64,000 nucleotides of DNA from Tessaracoccus aquimaris (GTDB lineage: Bacteria; Actinomycetota; Actinomycetes; Propionibacteriales; Propionibacteriaceae): contig NZ_CP019606.1 of NCBI RefSeq assembly GCF_001997345.1, positions 3,410,001 through 3,474,000 on the forward strand, written 5' to 3'. This document shows, in pieces, positions 34,542 through 43,297 of the stretch. The position numbers were made by a program, and so were the translations under genes. Position 1 is the first letter of the stretch. Every line of letters starts with the position of its first letter. The notes beneath the pieces are model-generated. The model was given only the letters and a program-made list of their open reading frames with translations. It did not search any database and was not told where the DNA came from.

Positions 34542-35016
34542 ACCACACCTCCCGATCGTTTGCCGTTTCGTGCACGTCGAACGTGCGCTCGCCGCGCTCG
34601 TAGACGCTCTGTCTGGTGGACCGGAGCCCGAGCGCCACCAGTGCGTCGTACTCGTCGCCGACGCGAAGCACGGGCCAGGGCGAGTCCTCGTCGCCGTCGC
34701 CGAATGCCGTGATGAGCCGGATGGCCGCCTCCGTGAGGGTTGCCTCGAAGCGCGCCTCCTCGTCCCGGCCGAGCGCGCGGAAGCAGTGGGACGCGAGCAG
34801 GTGCATCACCGGGCTCATCAGGGAGGCGGGCAGCGTCGCGGTGATCGCGTCGAGCGCCTCCTGGTGTCGGCCGGCCTCGATCAGCGGGTCGACGACCTGC
34901 ACCCAACTGGCCGCGGGATCGAACCCCGGAACACTGCGGATGTCGGAGCGCAGTGCGGCTGCGTTGGTCGCGGTCGGCTCGGAGACGAACAGCCGCAAGC
35001 TCTCTGGTAAGGCCAC
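34525..35016 (-). CDS. TPR-like hypothetical protein
   Basis: 163 residues with helical repeats: WVQVVDPLIEAGRHQEALDAITATLPASLMSP and ASHCFRALGRDEEARFEATLTEAAIRLI resemble TPR units. The second half, GDEDSPWPVLRVGDEYDALVAL to the end, is beta-rich and resembles small immunity-like domains. I do not recognise a named family. It is the first gene of the operon, in the position where an immunity protein or chaperone could sit, and is expressed ahead of the effector. Confidence 0.55.
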   Translation of the reverse strand: MALPESLRLFVSEPTATNAAALRSDIRSVPGFDPAASWVQVVDPLIEAGRHQEALDAITATLPASLMSPVMHLLASHCFRALGRDEEARFEATLTEAAIRLITAFGDGDEDSPWPVLRVGDEYDALVALGLRSTRQSVYERGERTFDVHETANDREVWFELVG

Positions 35017-35196
35017 AGGGGGAGCCTCTCATGCGGGCGGGGACTGGTCGTTCAGCCCCGCGGTGCCGGCAATGCTAGCCGTCCGTGAGGCCACCGGGAC
35101 AAGGGTGCGCCAGAGGCAGGAGGCGGTCGGTGGACCGCGCGGCCGGTCGGCCCACGCTGTGTCAGAATCCGGGCATCGACGCCTAAGGAGTCACCG

Positions 35197-35970
35197 ATGT
35201 CCATCCTTGCCCCACTTGTCGCAGCCCTCGCAGACGGGTCCGTGGAGGTCGTCGACCTCACCAGCCCGCTCGGACCCGACACCGTGATCCTCGAACTGCC
35301 AGCCCCGTTCGCCAACACCAAGGCCCTTTCCACCTCGCCCGTGTCGAACTTCGACGACGCCGGCCCCGCCTGGGCCTGGAACGACCTGTCGCTCGGCGAG
35401 CACGCGGGCACCCACCTCGACGCGCCGACGCACTGGATCACCGGCCGTGACGGCGTCTCGGTCGACCGGATCGACCCGGCCCGGCTCGTCGGCCCCGTCA
35501 TCGTGATCGACAAGACCGCCGAGGTCGCGGCAGACGCCGACCTTGCGCTCACGCCGGCCGACTTCGAGGCCTGGATCGCCGAGCACGGCGAACTGCCCGA
35601 CGGCTGCTGGGTGCTGTTCCGCACCGGATGGGCCGCCCGCTCCGGCAGCAAGGAGAGCTTCCTCAACGCCGACGACAACGGCCCCCATACACCCGGCATC
35701 ACGCCCGAAGGCGCCAAGTGGCTCGCTGACAACCCCCGGGTCGTCGGGTACGGCGTCGAGACCGTCGGCATCGACTCGGGCCAGGCGGGCGGCTTCGAAC
35801 CGCCGTTCCCGGCCCATCACTTCCTGCTCGGCGCGGACACCTATGGCCTCACGTCGCTGCGGAACCTCGAGAGCCTCCCGCTGACCGGCGCGACCATCGT
35901 CGTGGCTCCGCTGCCCATCGTGAACGGCACCGGGTCGCCGACGCGCGTCCTCGCGCTCGTCGAGCGGTGA
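35197..35970 (+). CDS. Cyclase family protein (kynurenine formamidase-like)
   Basis: 257 residues of the metal-dependent cyclase/formamidase (KynB-like) superfamily. The metal-binding motif HAGTHLDAPTHW is at about residue 68 and VETVGIDSGQAG follows near 190, where the family has its second metal/substrate segment. GWAARSGSK is a typical active-site loop. Enzymes of this family hydrolyse N-formylkynurenine or other amides or lactones. The stop overlaps the GTG start of a ThDP-dependent enzyme by 4 bp, so the two are an operon. Products of the pair are unknown. Confidence 0.85.
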   Translation: MSILAPLVAALADGSVEVVDLTSPLGPDTVILELPAPFANTKALSTSPVSNFDDAGPAWAWNDLSLGEHAGTHLDAPTHWITGRDGVSVDRIDPARLVGPVIVIDKTAEVAADADLALTPADFEAWIAEHGELPDGCWVLFRTGWAARSGSKESFLNADDNGPHTPGITPEGAKWLADNPRVVGYGVETVGIDSGQAGGFEPPFPAHHFLLGADTYGLTSLRNLESLPLTGATIVVAPLPIVNGTGSPTRVLALVER

Positions 35971-37652
35971 ACGTCGCCGAGGTCGTCGGAACCACCCTCG
36001 CCAAGCTGGGCGTGGGGCACGTCTTCGGGGTCGTCGGCTCCGGCAACTTCGCCATGGTGCGCGCCATGCGCGACTCCGGCATGCCCTACACCGCGGCCCG
36101 ACACGAGGGCGGCGCGGCGAGCATGGCGGACGCCTACTCCCGCACCGCTGGACGGGTGGCGGTCGTCACCACGCACCAGGGCTGCGGCTTCACCAACGCT
36201 CTGACGGGCGTGACGGAGGCGGCCAAGTCCCGCACCCCACTGATCGTGCTGACCGCCGACGCGCCCCCCGCCGCCCGGTTCAACAACTTCCGCATCGACC
36301 AGGACGCCGCCGCCCGCGCGCTGGGCGCCGTCGCGGAGCGCGTCTACTCGCCCTCCACCGCCGCCGCCGACACCGAGCGGGCCTGGACGACCGCCGTCCG
36401 GGATCGGCGCACCGTCGTCCTCAGCGTCCCCATCGACCTCCTCGAACTCCCCACCCCTTCACCGACCATGGGGTCCCTCGGGGATGGCGGCCATCGCGAC
36501 GACCCGCGCGCCACCAGGCCCGATCCGGCCAGCGCCCAGGCGCTGGCCGACCTGCTGGCCAGCGCAGAGAGACCCGTGCTGATCGCGGGACGGGGAGCCC
36601 GCGAGGCAGGCGCCGCCATCTCCCGGCTGGCTCGCTCGTGCGGGGCGCTGCTGGCGACAAGCGCCGTCGTCAAGGGCCTCTTCCGTGGCGACGCGGACGG
36701 CCGCCCCCCGCAGCACGACGGCGCCGACCTCGGCAACTCCGGCGGCTTCGCCACCCCCCTCGCCGCAGAACTGATCGCCGACGCGGACGTGGTGGTCGGC
36801 TTCGGCTGCGCGCTCAACAACTGGACCACGCGCCACGGGCGCCTGCTCGGGCCGGAGGCGAGGCTCGCCCAGGTCGACCTCGACCCGCTCGCCATCGGGG
36901 CCCACCGCCCTGTCGACCTCGGCGTGGTCGGCGACAGCGCGCTCGTGGCCGACGACGTCGCGGCGCTGCTGCCCGGGTCGAGGGTCGGCTACCGCACCGA
37001 GGAGGTGCTCGCCAGGATCTCCGGGGAGGGGCGGTGGCGCGACGTCGGCTTCACGCCGCTCGACGAGGACGGCCGGATCGACCCCCGCACCGTCACGATC
37101 GCGCTCGACGATGCCCTGCCCGCCGAGCGGGTGGTCGCCGTCGACAGCGGCAACTTCATGGGCTACCCCAGCCAGTTCCTCGACGTGCCCGATGTCGCAG
37201 GCTTCTGCTTCACGCAGGCGTTCCAGTCGATCGGGCTGGGGTTGGCCACCGCGATCGGCGCCGCGGTCGCCCGGCCCGACCGCATCCCGGTGCTCGGCAC
37301 CGGAGACGGCGGCTTCCACATGGCGATCGCCGACCTGGAGACGGCGGTGCGGCTCCGCCTCCCGCTGGTGGTCCTCGTCTACCACGACGCCAGTTACTCG
37401 GCCGAGGTGCACCACTTCCGCTCCTCGGACGACGCGGTCGCCTTCCCCGACACCGACCTGGCGGCCGTCGCCCGCGGCTTCGGGGCCGATGGCATCACGG
37501 TCCGGTCGGTCGGCGATCTCGCCGCGATGACGGAGGCCGTCAGGGCCTGCGTCGAGCGCCCGTCGGGCGAGGCCCGTCCGCTGGTGATCGACGCCAAGAT
37601 CGCCTCCGACGGTGGGAGTTGGTGGCTGGCCGAGGCCTTCCGGTCGCACTGA
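35967..37652 (+). CDS. ThDP-dependent enzyme, acetolactate-synthase-like
   Basis: 561-residue enzyme with the PYR-TH3-PP domain order. The catalytic Glu is in ARHEGGAASMADAYSR (about residue 47). The ThDP/Mg motif is GTGDGGFHMAIADLETAV with the partner normally Asn in NDAAY, here YHDASYSAEVHHF, so His replaces the expected Asn. That may alter metal binding. A low-complexity insert rich in Pro, Ser and Asp (GSLGDGGHRDDPRATRP) precedes the middle domain. It is coupled with the cyclase, suggesting ring opening followed by a lyase or decarboxylase. No quinone-binding tail of PoxB is seen. Confidence 0.82.
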   Translation: MNVAEVVGTTLAKLGVGHVFGVVGSGNFAMVRAMRDSGMPYTAARHEGGAASMADAYSRTAGRVAVVTTHQGCGFTNALTGVTEAAKSRTPLIVLTADAPPAARFNNFRIDQDAAARALGAVAERVYSPSTAAADTERAWTTAVRDRRTVVLSVPIDLLELPTPSPTMGSLGDGGHRDDPRATRPDPASAQALADLLASAERPVLIAGRGAREAGAAISRLARSCGALLATSAVVKGLFRGDADGRPPQHDGADLGNSGGFATPLAAELIADADVVVGFGCALNNWTTRHGRLLGPEARLAQVDLDPLAIGAHRPVDLGVVGDSALVADDVAALLPGSRVGYRTEEVLARISGEGRWRDVGFTPLDEDGRIDPRTVTIALDDALPAERVVAVDSGNFMGYPSQFLDVPDVAGFCFTQAFQSIGLGLATAIGAAVARPDRIPVLGTGDGGFHMAIADLETAVRLRLPLVVLVYHDASYSAEVHHFRSSDDAVAFPDTDLAAVARGFGADGITVRSVGDLAAMTEAVRACVERPSGEARPLVIDAKIASDGGSWWLAEAFRSH

Positions 37653-37670
37653 ACGGCGTTCGGTCGGTGC

Positions 37671-38035
37671 CTGAGCGGGTGGCCGACGTAGTCGCGCCTC
37701 GTGTCGAAGGGTCCGAGTCTCGCTGGGTGTTCGGACGTCTCGACAGGCTCGACGAACGATCGGACAGGCTCGACGAACAGTGGCCGTTCCCTGAGCAGGG
37801 TGGCCGACGTAGTCGCGCCTCGTGTCGAAGGGTCCGAGTCTCGCTCGGTGTTCGGACGTCTCGACAGGCTCGACGAACGATCGGACAGGCTCGACGAACG
37901 GGGCAGCCGTTCCCTGAGCAGGGTGGCCGACGTAGTCGCGCCTCATGTCGAAGGGTCCGGGTCTCGCTGGGTGTTCGGACGTCTCGACAGGCTCGACGAA
38001 CGATGCGCTCGCCGGTCGGTGCCCAAGGGACCCTG
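37671..38035. repeat. Tandem array of about 121 bp REP-like units
   Basis: Three near-identical tandem copies; GGCCGACGTAGTCGCGCCT begins at 37681, 37802 and 37924. Each unit contains TGTCGAAGGGTCCG, TTCGGACGTCTCGACAGGCTCGACGAAC and GTTCCCTGAGCAGGG. The first two copies each carry two ACAGGCTCGACGAAC units. No gene is present; the open frames in it are low-complexity and follow the repeat period. It separates the ThDP gene from the DUF1345 gene. Confidence 0.88.
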
Positions 38036-38199
38036 ACCGTGGCGGACCAGTCCTCAACCTTGACGCAGACCTTCTTCGACCTGGGAGCAGACATCACCAT
38101 CACGGCCCCAGCCTGAGCCGACCTGGCGGACGAGGTTCGGGCTGGTTAGGCGACATTCAGGTCCTCGGTGAACCGGCCCACGACGTAGGGTCGGGACGC

Positions 38200-38910
38200 A
38201 TGGAAGCCACCGCTGCCCCCGAACGGCGGTTCTGGCCGCGCTCCGAGACGGTGCGCGCCCTGCTCTCCTCCGGCTCTGGCGTCGTGCTCGGGGTAGCGGG
38301 GGGCCTGCTGCTGGCGCAAGCCATCGGCTTGGGCGCGGGGCCGAGACTCATCCTCGTCCTCTGCCTGATGGCGACGACGTTCTCCCTCTGCCACGGCGTC
38401 GCCACCTACTTCACGTTCCGCGGACTGCGCGGGGATGAGCTCAACTCGGCCATGTGTGAGTCGGTCTCGCCGCACAAGAGCCGCCTCACGACGTTCCTGG
38501 TGGGCGCAGACGGACCGGTCTGGTCGGTGTCGATCGCCCTGGTCGCCATGTTCGCGGTGCTGTTCGTGTTGACGGTCCCCGACCTGGAGGTTCCACCCGT
38601 CGTGCTTGCGGTCACGATCGTCATGGTCATCGCGTCCTGGCTCGACGTCGCCATCACCTACGCCGCCTACTACGCGCGACTCGATCGGCTCCGCACCGCG
38701 CTGATCTTCCCCGACCACCATGCGCGCAGCTTCTCCGACTATCTCTACCTCGCCTTCGCGGTCCAGGCCACGTTCGGCACGACCGACGTCTCGACCGCCC
38801 GAACCTACATGCGTCGCGCCCTGACCGGCCACGCCCTGCTCGCCTTCGTCTTCAACACCGTGATCGTGGCGATCCTGGTGTCGCTGCTGGTCGGCGGGGC
38901 ACAGGGGTAA
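38200..38910 (+). CDS. DUF1345 membrane protein
   Basis: 236 residues with five hydrophobic segments. The family signature is near the end: DYLYLAFAVQATFGTTDVSTARTYMRRALTGHALLAFVFNTVIVAILV. An early ATFSLCHGVATYFTF matches the DUF1345 N-terminal half. The function is unknown; the family occurs widely in actinobacteria and proteobacteria. ATG 38200 was chosen as the first ATG giving the membrane protein without REP-derived residues; the longer frame begins inside the repeat array. Confidence 0.85.
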   Translation: MEATAAPERRFWPRSETVRALLSSGSGVVLGVAGGLLLAQAIGLGAGPRLILVLCLMATTFSLCHGVATYFTFRGLRGDELNSAMCESVSPHKSRLTTFLVGADGPVWSVSIALVAMFAVLFVLTVPDLEVPPVVLAVTIVMVIASWLDVAITYAAYYARLDRLRTALIFPDHHARSFSDYLYLAFAVQATFGTTDVSTARTYMRRALTGHALLAFVFNTVIVAILVSLLVGGAQG

Positions 38911-38967
38911 CGGCCGGGCGACCTCGGCGCGCGGCCCCTGCCGACCCCGCGCAGTTCGCTCAACCCC

Positions 38968-38996
38968 TTGACAAGGGCCGGGTTGACTGGAATTGT
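38968..38996 (+). promoter_or_regulatory. Putative promoter of the LacI operon
   Basis: TTGACA at 38968-38973 is a consensus -35 box. A 17 bp spacer leads to AATTGT at 38991-38996, a weak -10. It is the best sigma-70-like pair before the LacI gene, and the two operators lie just downstream (39012-39061), where a bound repressor would block the polymerase. Confidence 0.5.
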
Positions 38997-39011
38997 CTAC
39001 CCCAACCCACC

Positions 39012-39025
39012 TGGAAACGATTCCA
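39012..39025. promoter_or_regulatory. LacI-type operator 1
   Basis: TGGAAACGATTCCA, the imperfect dyad typical of LacI/GalR proteins (central CG, arms TGGAAA and TTCCA). Its centre is 35 bp from operator 2. A tetramer or two dimers could bind both sites on nearly the same face of the helix. Confidence 0.8.
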
Positions 39026-39045
39026 AAGGTCATCGCGGACCACTC

Positions 39046-39061
39046 TTGGAAACGTTTCCAA
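39046..39061. promoter_or_regulatory. LacI-type operator 2
   Basis: TTGGAAACGTTTCCAA is a perfect 16 bp palindrome centred on CG, close to the catabolite-repressor consensus. It lies 22 bp before the LacI start codon, so it probably mediates autorepression and control of the transport genes that follow. Confidence 0.85.
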
Positions 39062-39082
39062 CAGATCGACGAAGAGGCCGAC

Positions 39083-40099
39083 ATGTCCAACCGCGCGACA
39101 CTACATGAAGTGGCGAGGCTCGCAGGAGTCTCGCTCGCCTCCACGTCGCGCGCGCTGCACGGCTCCGGCGCGAGCCCGGCGATGATAGAGAAGGTGCAGA
39201 CGGCCGCCGACGAACTCGGCTACCGGCCCAACGCCGCGGGCCGCTCCCTGCGGATGAAGCGGACGTTCCAGATCGAGTTCGCCGTCGCGGACATCGGCAA
39301 CCCCGTCTACGTCGAGATGATGACGGCCATCCACGCGGTGCTCGCCCCGCACGGCTACCGCACGGTCGTCTCAAGCATGGGCGACCAGGCCGACTCGGCG
39401 ATCTCGGTGTTGCGGGCCCTCGACGACGGGCACGTGGACGGCGTCATCATCTCCCCGCTGCGCGTCAACGACGAGTTCGTCGAGTTGGTGCGCTCCGCGG
39501 AGGTGCCGATCGTCGCCATCGGCCGGTCCCTGCTCGACCACGGCATCGACTCCGTCTCCACCGACTCGGCGATGGGCATCGGGATCGCCGTGGCGCACCT
39601 CACCCAGCAGGGGAGGCGCCGCATCGCCTTCCTCAACGGCCCCACCGACACCACCCCCGGCGAGCATCGGCAGCGCGGCTTCGACGCCGCCGTCAGCGAC
39701 CCGTCCTTCGCGGGCGAGAGCCTCGGCACCGAGGTGGCGGACGACTTCACCGTCTCGGCGGGGGTCCGCGCGGCGCACCACCTCCTCGACCGGATCGACG
39801 GCCCCGTCGACGCCATCGTCGCCGCCAACGACCTGCTTGCGATCGGCGTGCTGCGCGCAGCGCGGGAGCGGGGCCTGAGCGTCCCCGATGACCTCGCCGT
39901 CACGGGCATGGACGACACCGAGATCGGGCGCGCCGTCCTGCCGAGCCTCACCAGCGTCTCCCTCGGGACGGCCGAACGTGGCCGGGTCGCGGCCGAGCTG
40001 ATGCTGGCCCGGCTCTCCGAATCGCAACAAGCCCCCCAACTCTCGACCATCGGCCCCGAGCTGATGGTCCGGGAGTCGAGTGTGAGGAGCACCCGTTGA
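39083..40099 (+). CDS. LacI-family transcriptional regulator
   Basis: 338-residue repressor. The N-terminal helix-turn-helix reads TLHEVARLAGVSLASTSRALHG (residues 6-27) with the hinge helix RPNAAGRSLRM. The sugar-binding domain follows with DGVIISPLRVN, QQGRRRIAFLNGP and AIVAANDLLAIGVLRAARERGLSVPDDLAVTGMDD. It sits directly in front of an ABC sugar transporter and overlaps its first gene (TTGA), so the regulator is part of the operon. Two LacI-type operators lie upstream. The effector is probably the imported glycoside or its cleavage product. Confidence 0.93.
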   Translation: MSNRATLHEVARLAGVSLASTSRALHGSGASPAMIEKVQTAADELGYRPNAAGRSLRMKRTFQIEFAVADIGNPVYVEMMTAIHAVLAPHGYRTVVSSMGDQADSAISVLRALDDGHVDGVIISPLRVNDEFVELVRSAEVPIVAIGRSLLDHGIDSVSTDSAMGIGIAVAHLTQQGRRRIAFLNGPTDTTPGEHRQRGFDAAVSDPSFAGESLGTEVADDFTVSAGVRAAHHLLDRIDGPVDAIVAANDLLAIGVLRAARERGLSVPDDLAVTGMDDTEIGRAVLPSLTSVSLGTAERGRVAAELMLARLSESQQAPQLSTIGPELMVRESSVRSTR

Positions 40100-41028
40100 C
40101 TACCGCCACGGTGACGAGCAGGCGCAGAAGGGTGTCGGGACTCGAGAAGTCCCGTCGCCGTGAAGCCGCCGTGCTCGTCCTGCCTTCCCTGATCCCCATC
40201 CTCGTCCTGAGCGTCGCCCCGCTGGTGATGGGCATCGCCCTCGCCTTCACCGACGCCCGCCTCGTCCGCAGGCCCAAGTACGAGTTCGTCGGCGTCGACA
40301 ACTTCATCGACCTGTTCAGCAACGCGATGTTCTGGCAGTCGTTCCGCATCGGCATGGTGTGGGCGGTCTCCGTGACGCTGCTGCAGTTGCTCTTCGCGCT
40401 CGGCCTGGCGCTGCTGCTCAACTCCGATCTGAAGTTCCAGGGCCTGACCCGCGTGCTCGCGCTGATCCCCTGGGCGATGCCGCCCGTGGTGGTTGCGATC
40501 ATGTGGCAGATGATCTACGCCCCGAACGGGCCCCTCAACGGCGTGCTCGGCGCGTTCGGGCTCTCGGGCGAGACGAACTGGCTCGCGAACTTCTCGACGG
40601 CGCTGCCCGCGGTCGTGCTGGTGGGCGTCTGGGTCGGCATGCCGCAGACCACCGTCACGCTGCTCGCCGGGCTGCAGCAGATCCCGGATGAACTCAACGA
40701 GGCCGCCTCCGTCGACGGCGCCAACGCTTGGCAGCGCTTCCGGTCGGTCACCTGGCCCAGCCTGCGACCGATCGTGACCTCCATCACCAGCCTGAACTTC
40801 ATCTGGAACTTCAACTCGTTCTCGCTGGTCTACGTCCTCACCGAGGGCGGCCCCGGCGGCAAGACCATGCTGCCGATGCTGTTCACCTACCTGGAGGCGT
40901 TCAAGAACCGCAACATCGGCTACGCCGCCGCGATGGGCGTCGTGCTCGTCGTCGTGGTCGTCGCGCTGCTCGCCGTGTACCTGTGGGCCCAGTTCCGCCA
41001 GGACGATGACGGAAGGAAGGTCAAGTGA
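40096..41028 (+). CDS. Carbohydrate ABC transporter permease (MalF type)
   Basis: 310 residues with six membrane segments; CUT1-type permease. The EAA loop that contacts the ATPase reads ELNEAASVDGANAWQRFRSVTWP (near residues 198-220). TTG 40096 overlaps the LacI stop; a non-ATG start is unusual but other start codons would lie well inside the coding region. No ATPase gene is found in the window, so it likely shares an MsmK-like ATPase encoded elsewhere. Its partner permease follows with a one-base stop/start overlap. Confidence 0.93.
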   Translation: MTTATVTSRRRRVSGLEKSRRREAAVLVLPSLIPILVLSVAPLVMGIALAFTDARLVRRPKYEFVGVDNFIDLFSNAMFWQSFRIGMVWAVSVTLLQLLFALGLALLLNSDLKFQGLTRVLALIPWAMPPVVVAIMWQMIYAPNGPLNGVLGAFGLSGETNWLANFSTALPAVVLVGVWVGMPQTTVTLLAGLQQIPDELNEAASVDGANAWQRFRSVTWPSLRPIVTSITSLNFIWNFNSFSLVYVLTEGGPGGKTMLPMLFTYLEAFKNRNIGYAAAMGVVLVVVVVALLAVYLWAQFRQDDDGRKVK

Positions 41029-41855
41029 TGCGACGCCTCACCCGCCCCGCGCAGTACCTTGCGCTGCTCGCCTACATCGTCTTCCTCGGGTTCCCGCTGT
41101 TGTGGCTGATCTCGGCCTCGTTCAAGTCGTCCGCCGAGCTCAACTCGCTGTCGATCAGCCTGATCCCGCGCAACTTCACGTTCGACAACTACCCGCTGGC
41201 GCTCGAGCGTCAGGGCCTGGTCTCCTCGGCGTTCAACTCGCTTGCCGTGGCGCTCGGATCGACGCTGCTCGTCATCCTGATCTCGATCCCCGCCGCCTAC
41301 GTGCTCGCCAGGATCAAGGGCAAGATCCGCGCCGTCGGCGTCGGCTGGATCCTGGTCAGTCAGGTCTTCCCCGTCATCCTGATCATCCTCCCGCTGTTCC
41401 TGATCCTGCGGACGCTCAACCTGACCGACAGCCTCATCGGCCTGACGCTGGTGCACACCACCTACACGCTCCCGTTCGCGCTGTGGATGCTGCAGGGCTA
41501 CGTCGCGGGCATCCCCGTCGACCTGGAGGAGGCGGGCTCCGTCGACGGAGCGGGTCGCCTGCAGGTGCTCGCCCGGATCATCTTCCCGCTCCTGGTTCCG
41601 GGCATCGTCGCGACCGCGATGTTCTCCTTCGTGTCGAGTTGGAACGAGTTCTTCTTCGCACTCGTCCTGCTGCAGTCGCCGGAGAACTACACCCTGCCAA
41701 TCACGCTGAAGATGTTCATCGGCGGCGAGGGCAAGGTCGCGCTCGGCCCGCTCGCGGCCGGCTCGGTGCTCGCGGCGATCCCCAGCATCGTCTTCTTCTC
41801 GATCATGCAACGAAAGCTCACCCGCGGCCTGATGGCAGGCGCGGTCAAGGGCTGA
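41028..41855 (+). CDS. Carbohydrate ABC transporter permease (MalG type)
   Basis: 275 residues with six membrane segments and the EAA loop DLEEAGSVDGAGRLQVLARIIFP (near 165-187). It forms a heterodimer channel with the MalF-type partner in the cytoplasmic membrane. AAGGAAGG lies 7 bp before ATG 41028; a GTG at 41025 is an alternative. The protein begins MRRLTRPAQYLALLAY. It belongs to the same operon as the LacI regulator, the other permease and the solute-binding protein. Confidence 0.93.
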   Translation: MRRLTRPAQYLALLAYIVFLGFPLLWLISASFKSSAELNSLSISLIPRNFTFDNYPLALERQGLVSSAFNSLAVALGSTLLVILISIPAAYVLARIKGKIRAVGVGWILVSQVFPVILIILPLFLILRTLNLTDSLIGLTLVHTTYTLPFALWMLQGYVAGIPVDLEEAGSVDGAGRLQVLARIIFPLLVPGIVATAMFSFVSSWNEFFFALVLLQSPENYTLPITLKMFIGGEGKVALGPLAAGSVLAAIPSIVFFSIMQRKLTRGLMAGAVKG

Positions 41856-41912
41856 CCCCACCCCTCAAACCCGAACACTCACCATCACTTAACGACTAGG
41901 AAGGTCCCCATC

Positions 41913-43232
41913 ATGATGAGAAGAGGCGCAACCCTTGCCGCGGGCTTCGCGGCCCTGGCCCTGGCCTTGACGGCCTGTGGCGGCGCGGCCGACGAGCCGT
42001 CCGCCAAGCCGACCGACGCAGGTGCGACCAGCGACGCCCAGCCTGCGGAGAAGGTCGACCTGAAGTTCCAGTCCCTCTCCGACCAGCCGGCCACCATCGA
42101 GGTGACCAAGCAGATCGTCGACAAGTGGAACACCGACAACCCCAACATCCAGGTCGAGATCGTCCCGGCGGGTTGGGACGGCATCTACGACAAGCTGATC
42201 GCGCAGTTCAACGGCGGCGCGGCCCCCGACATCATCCACTACGAGGCCGCCAGCATCGTGCCCTTCGCGCGTGACGGCTACCTGGCCGACCTGGGCGAGC
42301 ACATGTCGGAGGAGCGGAAGAAGGACATCCCCGAGGGCATCCTCAAGTCGGTCACCGTCGACGACCAGATCGTCGCCTACCCGACCGAACTGCAGTCCTA
42401 CATGGTCTTCGCCAACACCAAGTTGCTGAAGGATGCGGGCGTCGAGGTCCCCACCGGCGAGACCATGACGTGGGACCAGTTGCGCGAGATGTCCAAGAAG
42501 GCCACCGCCAACGGGGTCTCCGGCATCGGCTGGGGCCTCGCCTCGCCGACCGCCGCCTTCATGGCGATGGGCCCCGGCTTCGACGGCACCTTCTTCGAGG
42601 GAACCGGGACGGACGCCAAGATCAACGTCGGCGACAACGAACTGGCGATCCCCGAACTCGTCCACGAGATGGCCTACACCGACAAGTCCCTGCTGCCCGT
42701 CACCCTGACCCAGTCCGGCGGCAAGACGCTTCCCTACTTCTACGATGGCAAGATCGCCATGACGATCCAGGGCTCGTACCAGGCGGCCAACATCGCCAAG
42801 GACGCACCTGAGGGCTTCGAGTGGACCGTTCTTCCGCCGCTCGAGGGCACCGCGGGCGCCAACCAGGCCGCCAACCCGCAGACCCTCTCCGTCAACGTCG
42901 ACTCCGAGCACGTCAAGGAGTCGGTGCAGTTCATCGAGTACTTCACCAACACGGAGAACCTGGCGGCGGTCAACAAGGCAGACGCGCTGATCCCCGCCAC
43001 CACCTCGGCCCAGGAGGCCCTCGCCAAGGAGATGGAGGGTGAGACCGGCTGGGACAACATCCTGAAGTCCGGCTCGCACATGACGGATGCGCCGTACCTG
43101 TTCGCCGACGCGTACGCGCAGTGGAAGGACACCGTCGCGACGCCCGCCTTCCAGCGCTACCTGGCAAACGAGATCGACAAGGCAGGTCTCCAGAAGGCGC
43201 TGACCGATGGTTGGGACCAGGTCAACCGCTAA
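41913..43232 (+). CDS. Sugar ABC transporter substrate-binding lipoprotein
   Basis: 439-residue solute-binding protein of the CUT1/family 1 type. The signal sequence MMRRGATLAAGFAALALALTAC ends with a lipobox Cys near residue 22, so it is anchored outside the membrane. The mature part has the typical DLKFQSLSDQPATIEVTKQIVDKW start, GGAAPDIIHYEAASIVPFARDG and DGKIAMTIQGSY. It delivers the imported glycoside to the two permeases. RBS AGGAAGG lies before ATG 41913. A strong hairpin follows it at 43241-43268, which could uncouple its high expression from the enzymes downstream. Confidence 0.92.
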   Translation: MMRRGATLAAGFAALALALTACGGAADEPSAKPTDAGATSDAQPAEKVDLKFQSLSDQPATIEVTKQIVDKWNTDNPNIQVEIVPAGWDGIYDKLIAQFNGGAAPDIIHYEAASIVPFARDGYLADLGEHMSEERKKDIPEGILKSVTVDDQIVAYPTELQSYMVFANTKLLKDAGVEVPTGETMTWDQLREMSKKATANGVSGIGWGLASPTAAFMAMGPGFDGTFFEGTGTDAKINVGDNELAIPELVHEMAYTDKSLLPVTLTQSGGKTLPYFYDGKIAMTIQGSYQAANIAKDAPEGFEWTVLPPLEGTAGANQAANPQTLSVNVDSEHVKESVQFIEYFTNTENLAAVNKADALIPATTSAQEALAKEMEGETGWDNILKSGSHMTDAPYLFADAYAQWKDTVATPAFQRYLANEIDKAGLQKALTDGWDQVNR

Positions 43233-43240
43233 CCCACCAT

Positions 43241-43268
43241 GGGGCGGTCGCCCTCGGGCGACCGCCCC
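43241..43268 (+). terminator. Intra-operon hairpin (attenuating terminator)
   Basis: A perfect 12 bp stem, GGGGCGGTCGCC against GGCGACCGCCCC, with a 4-base loop, 9 bp after the solute-binding protein stop. No U-tract is seen. It probably lowers expression of the enzyme genes relative to the transporter, or protects the transporter mRNA's 3' end. Confidence 0.7.
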
Positions 43269-43297
43269 GAACCACCTTCATGCAAGAGGAGCACGTT

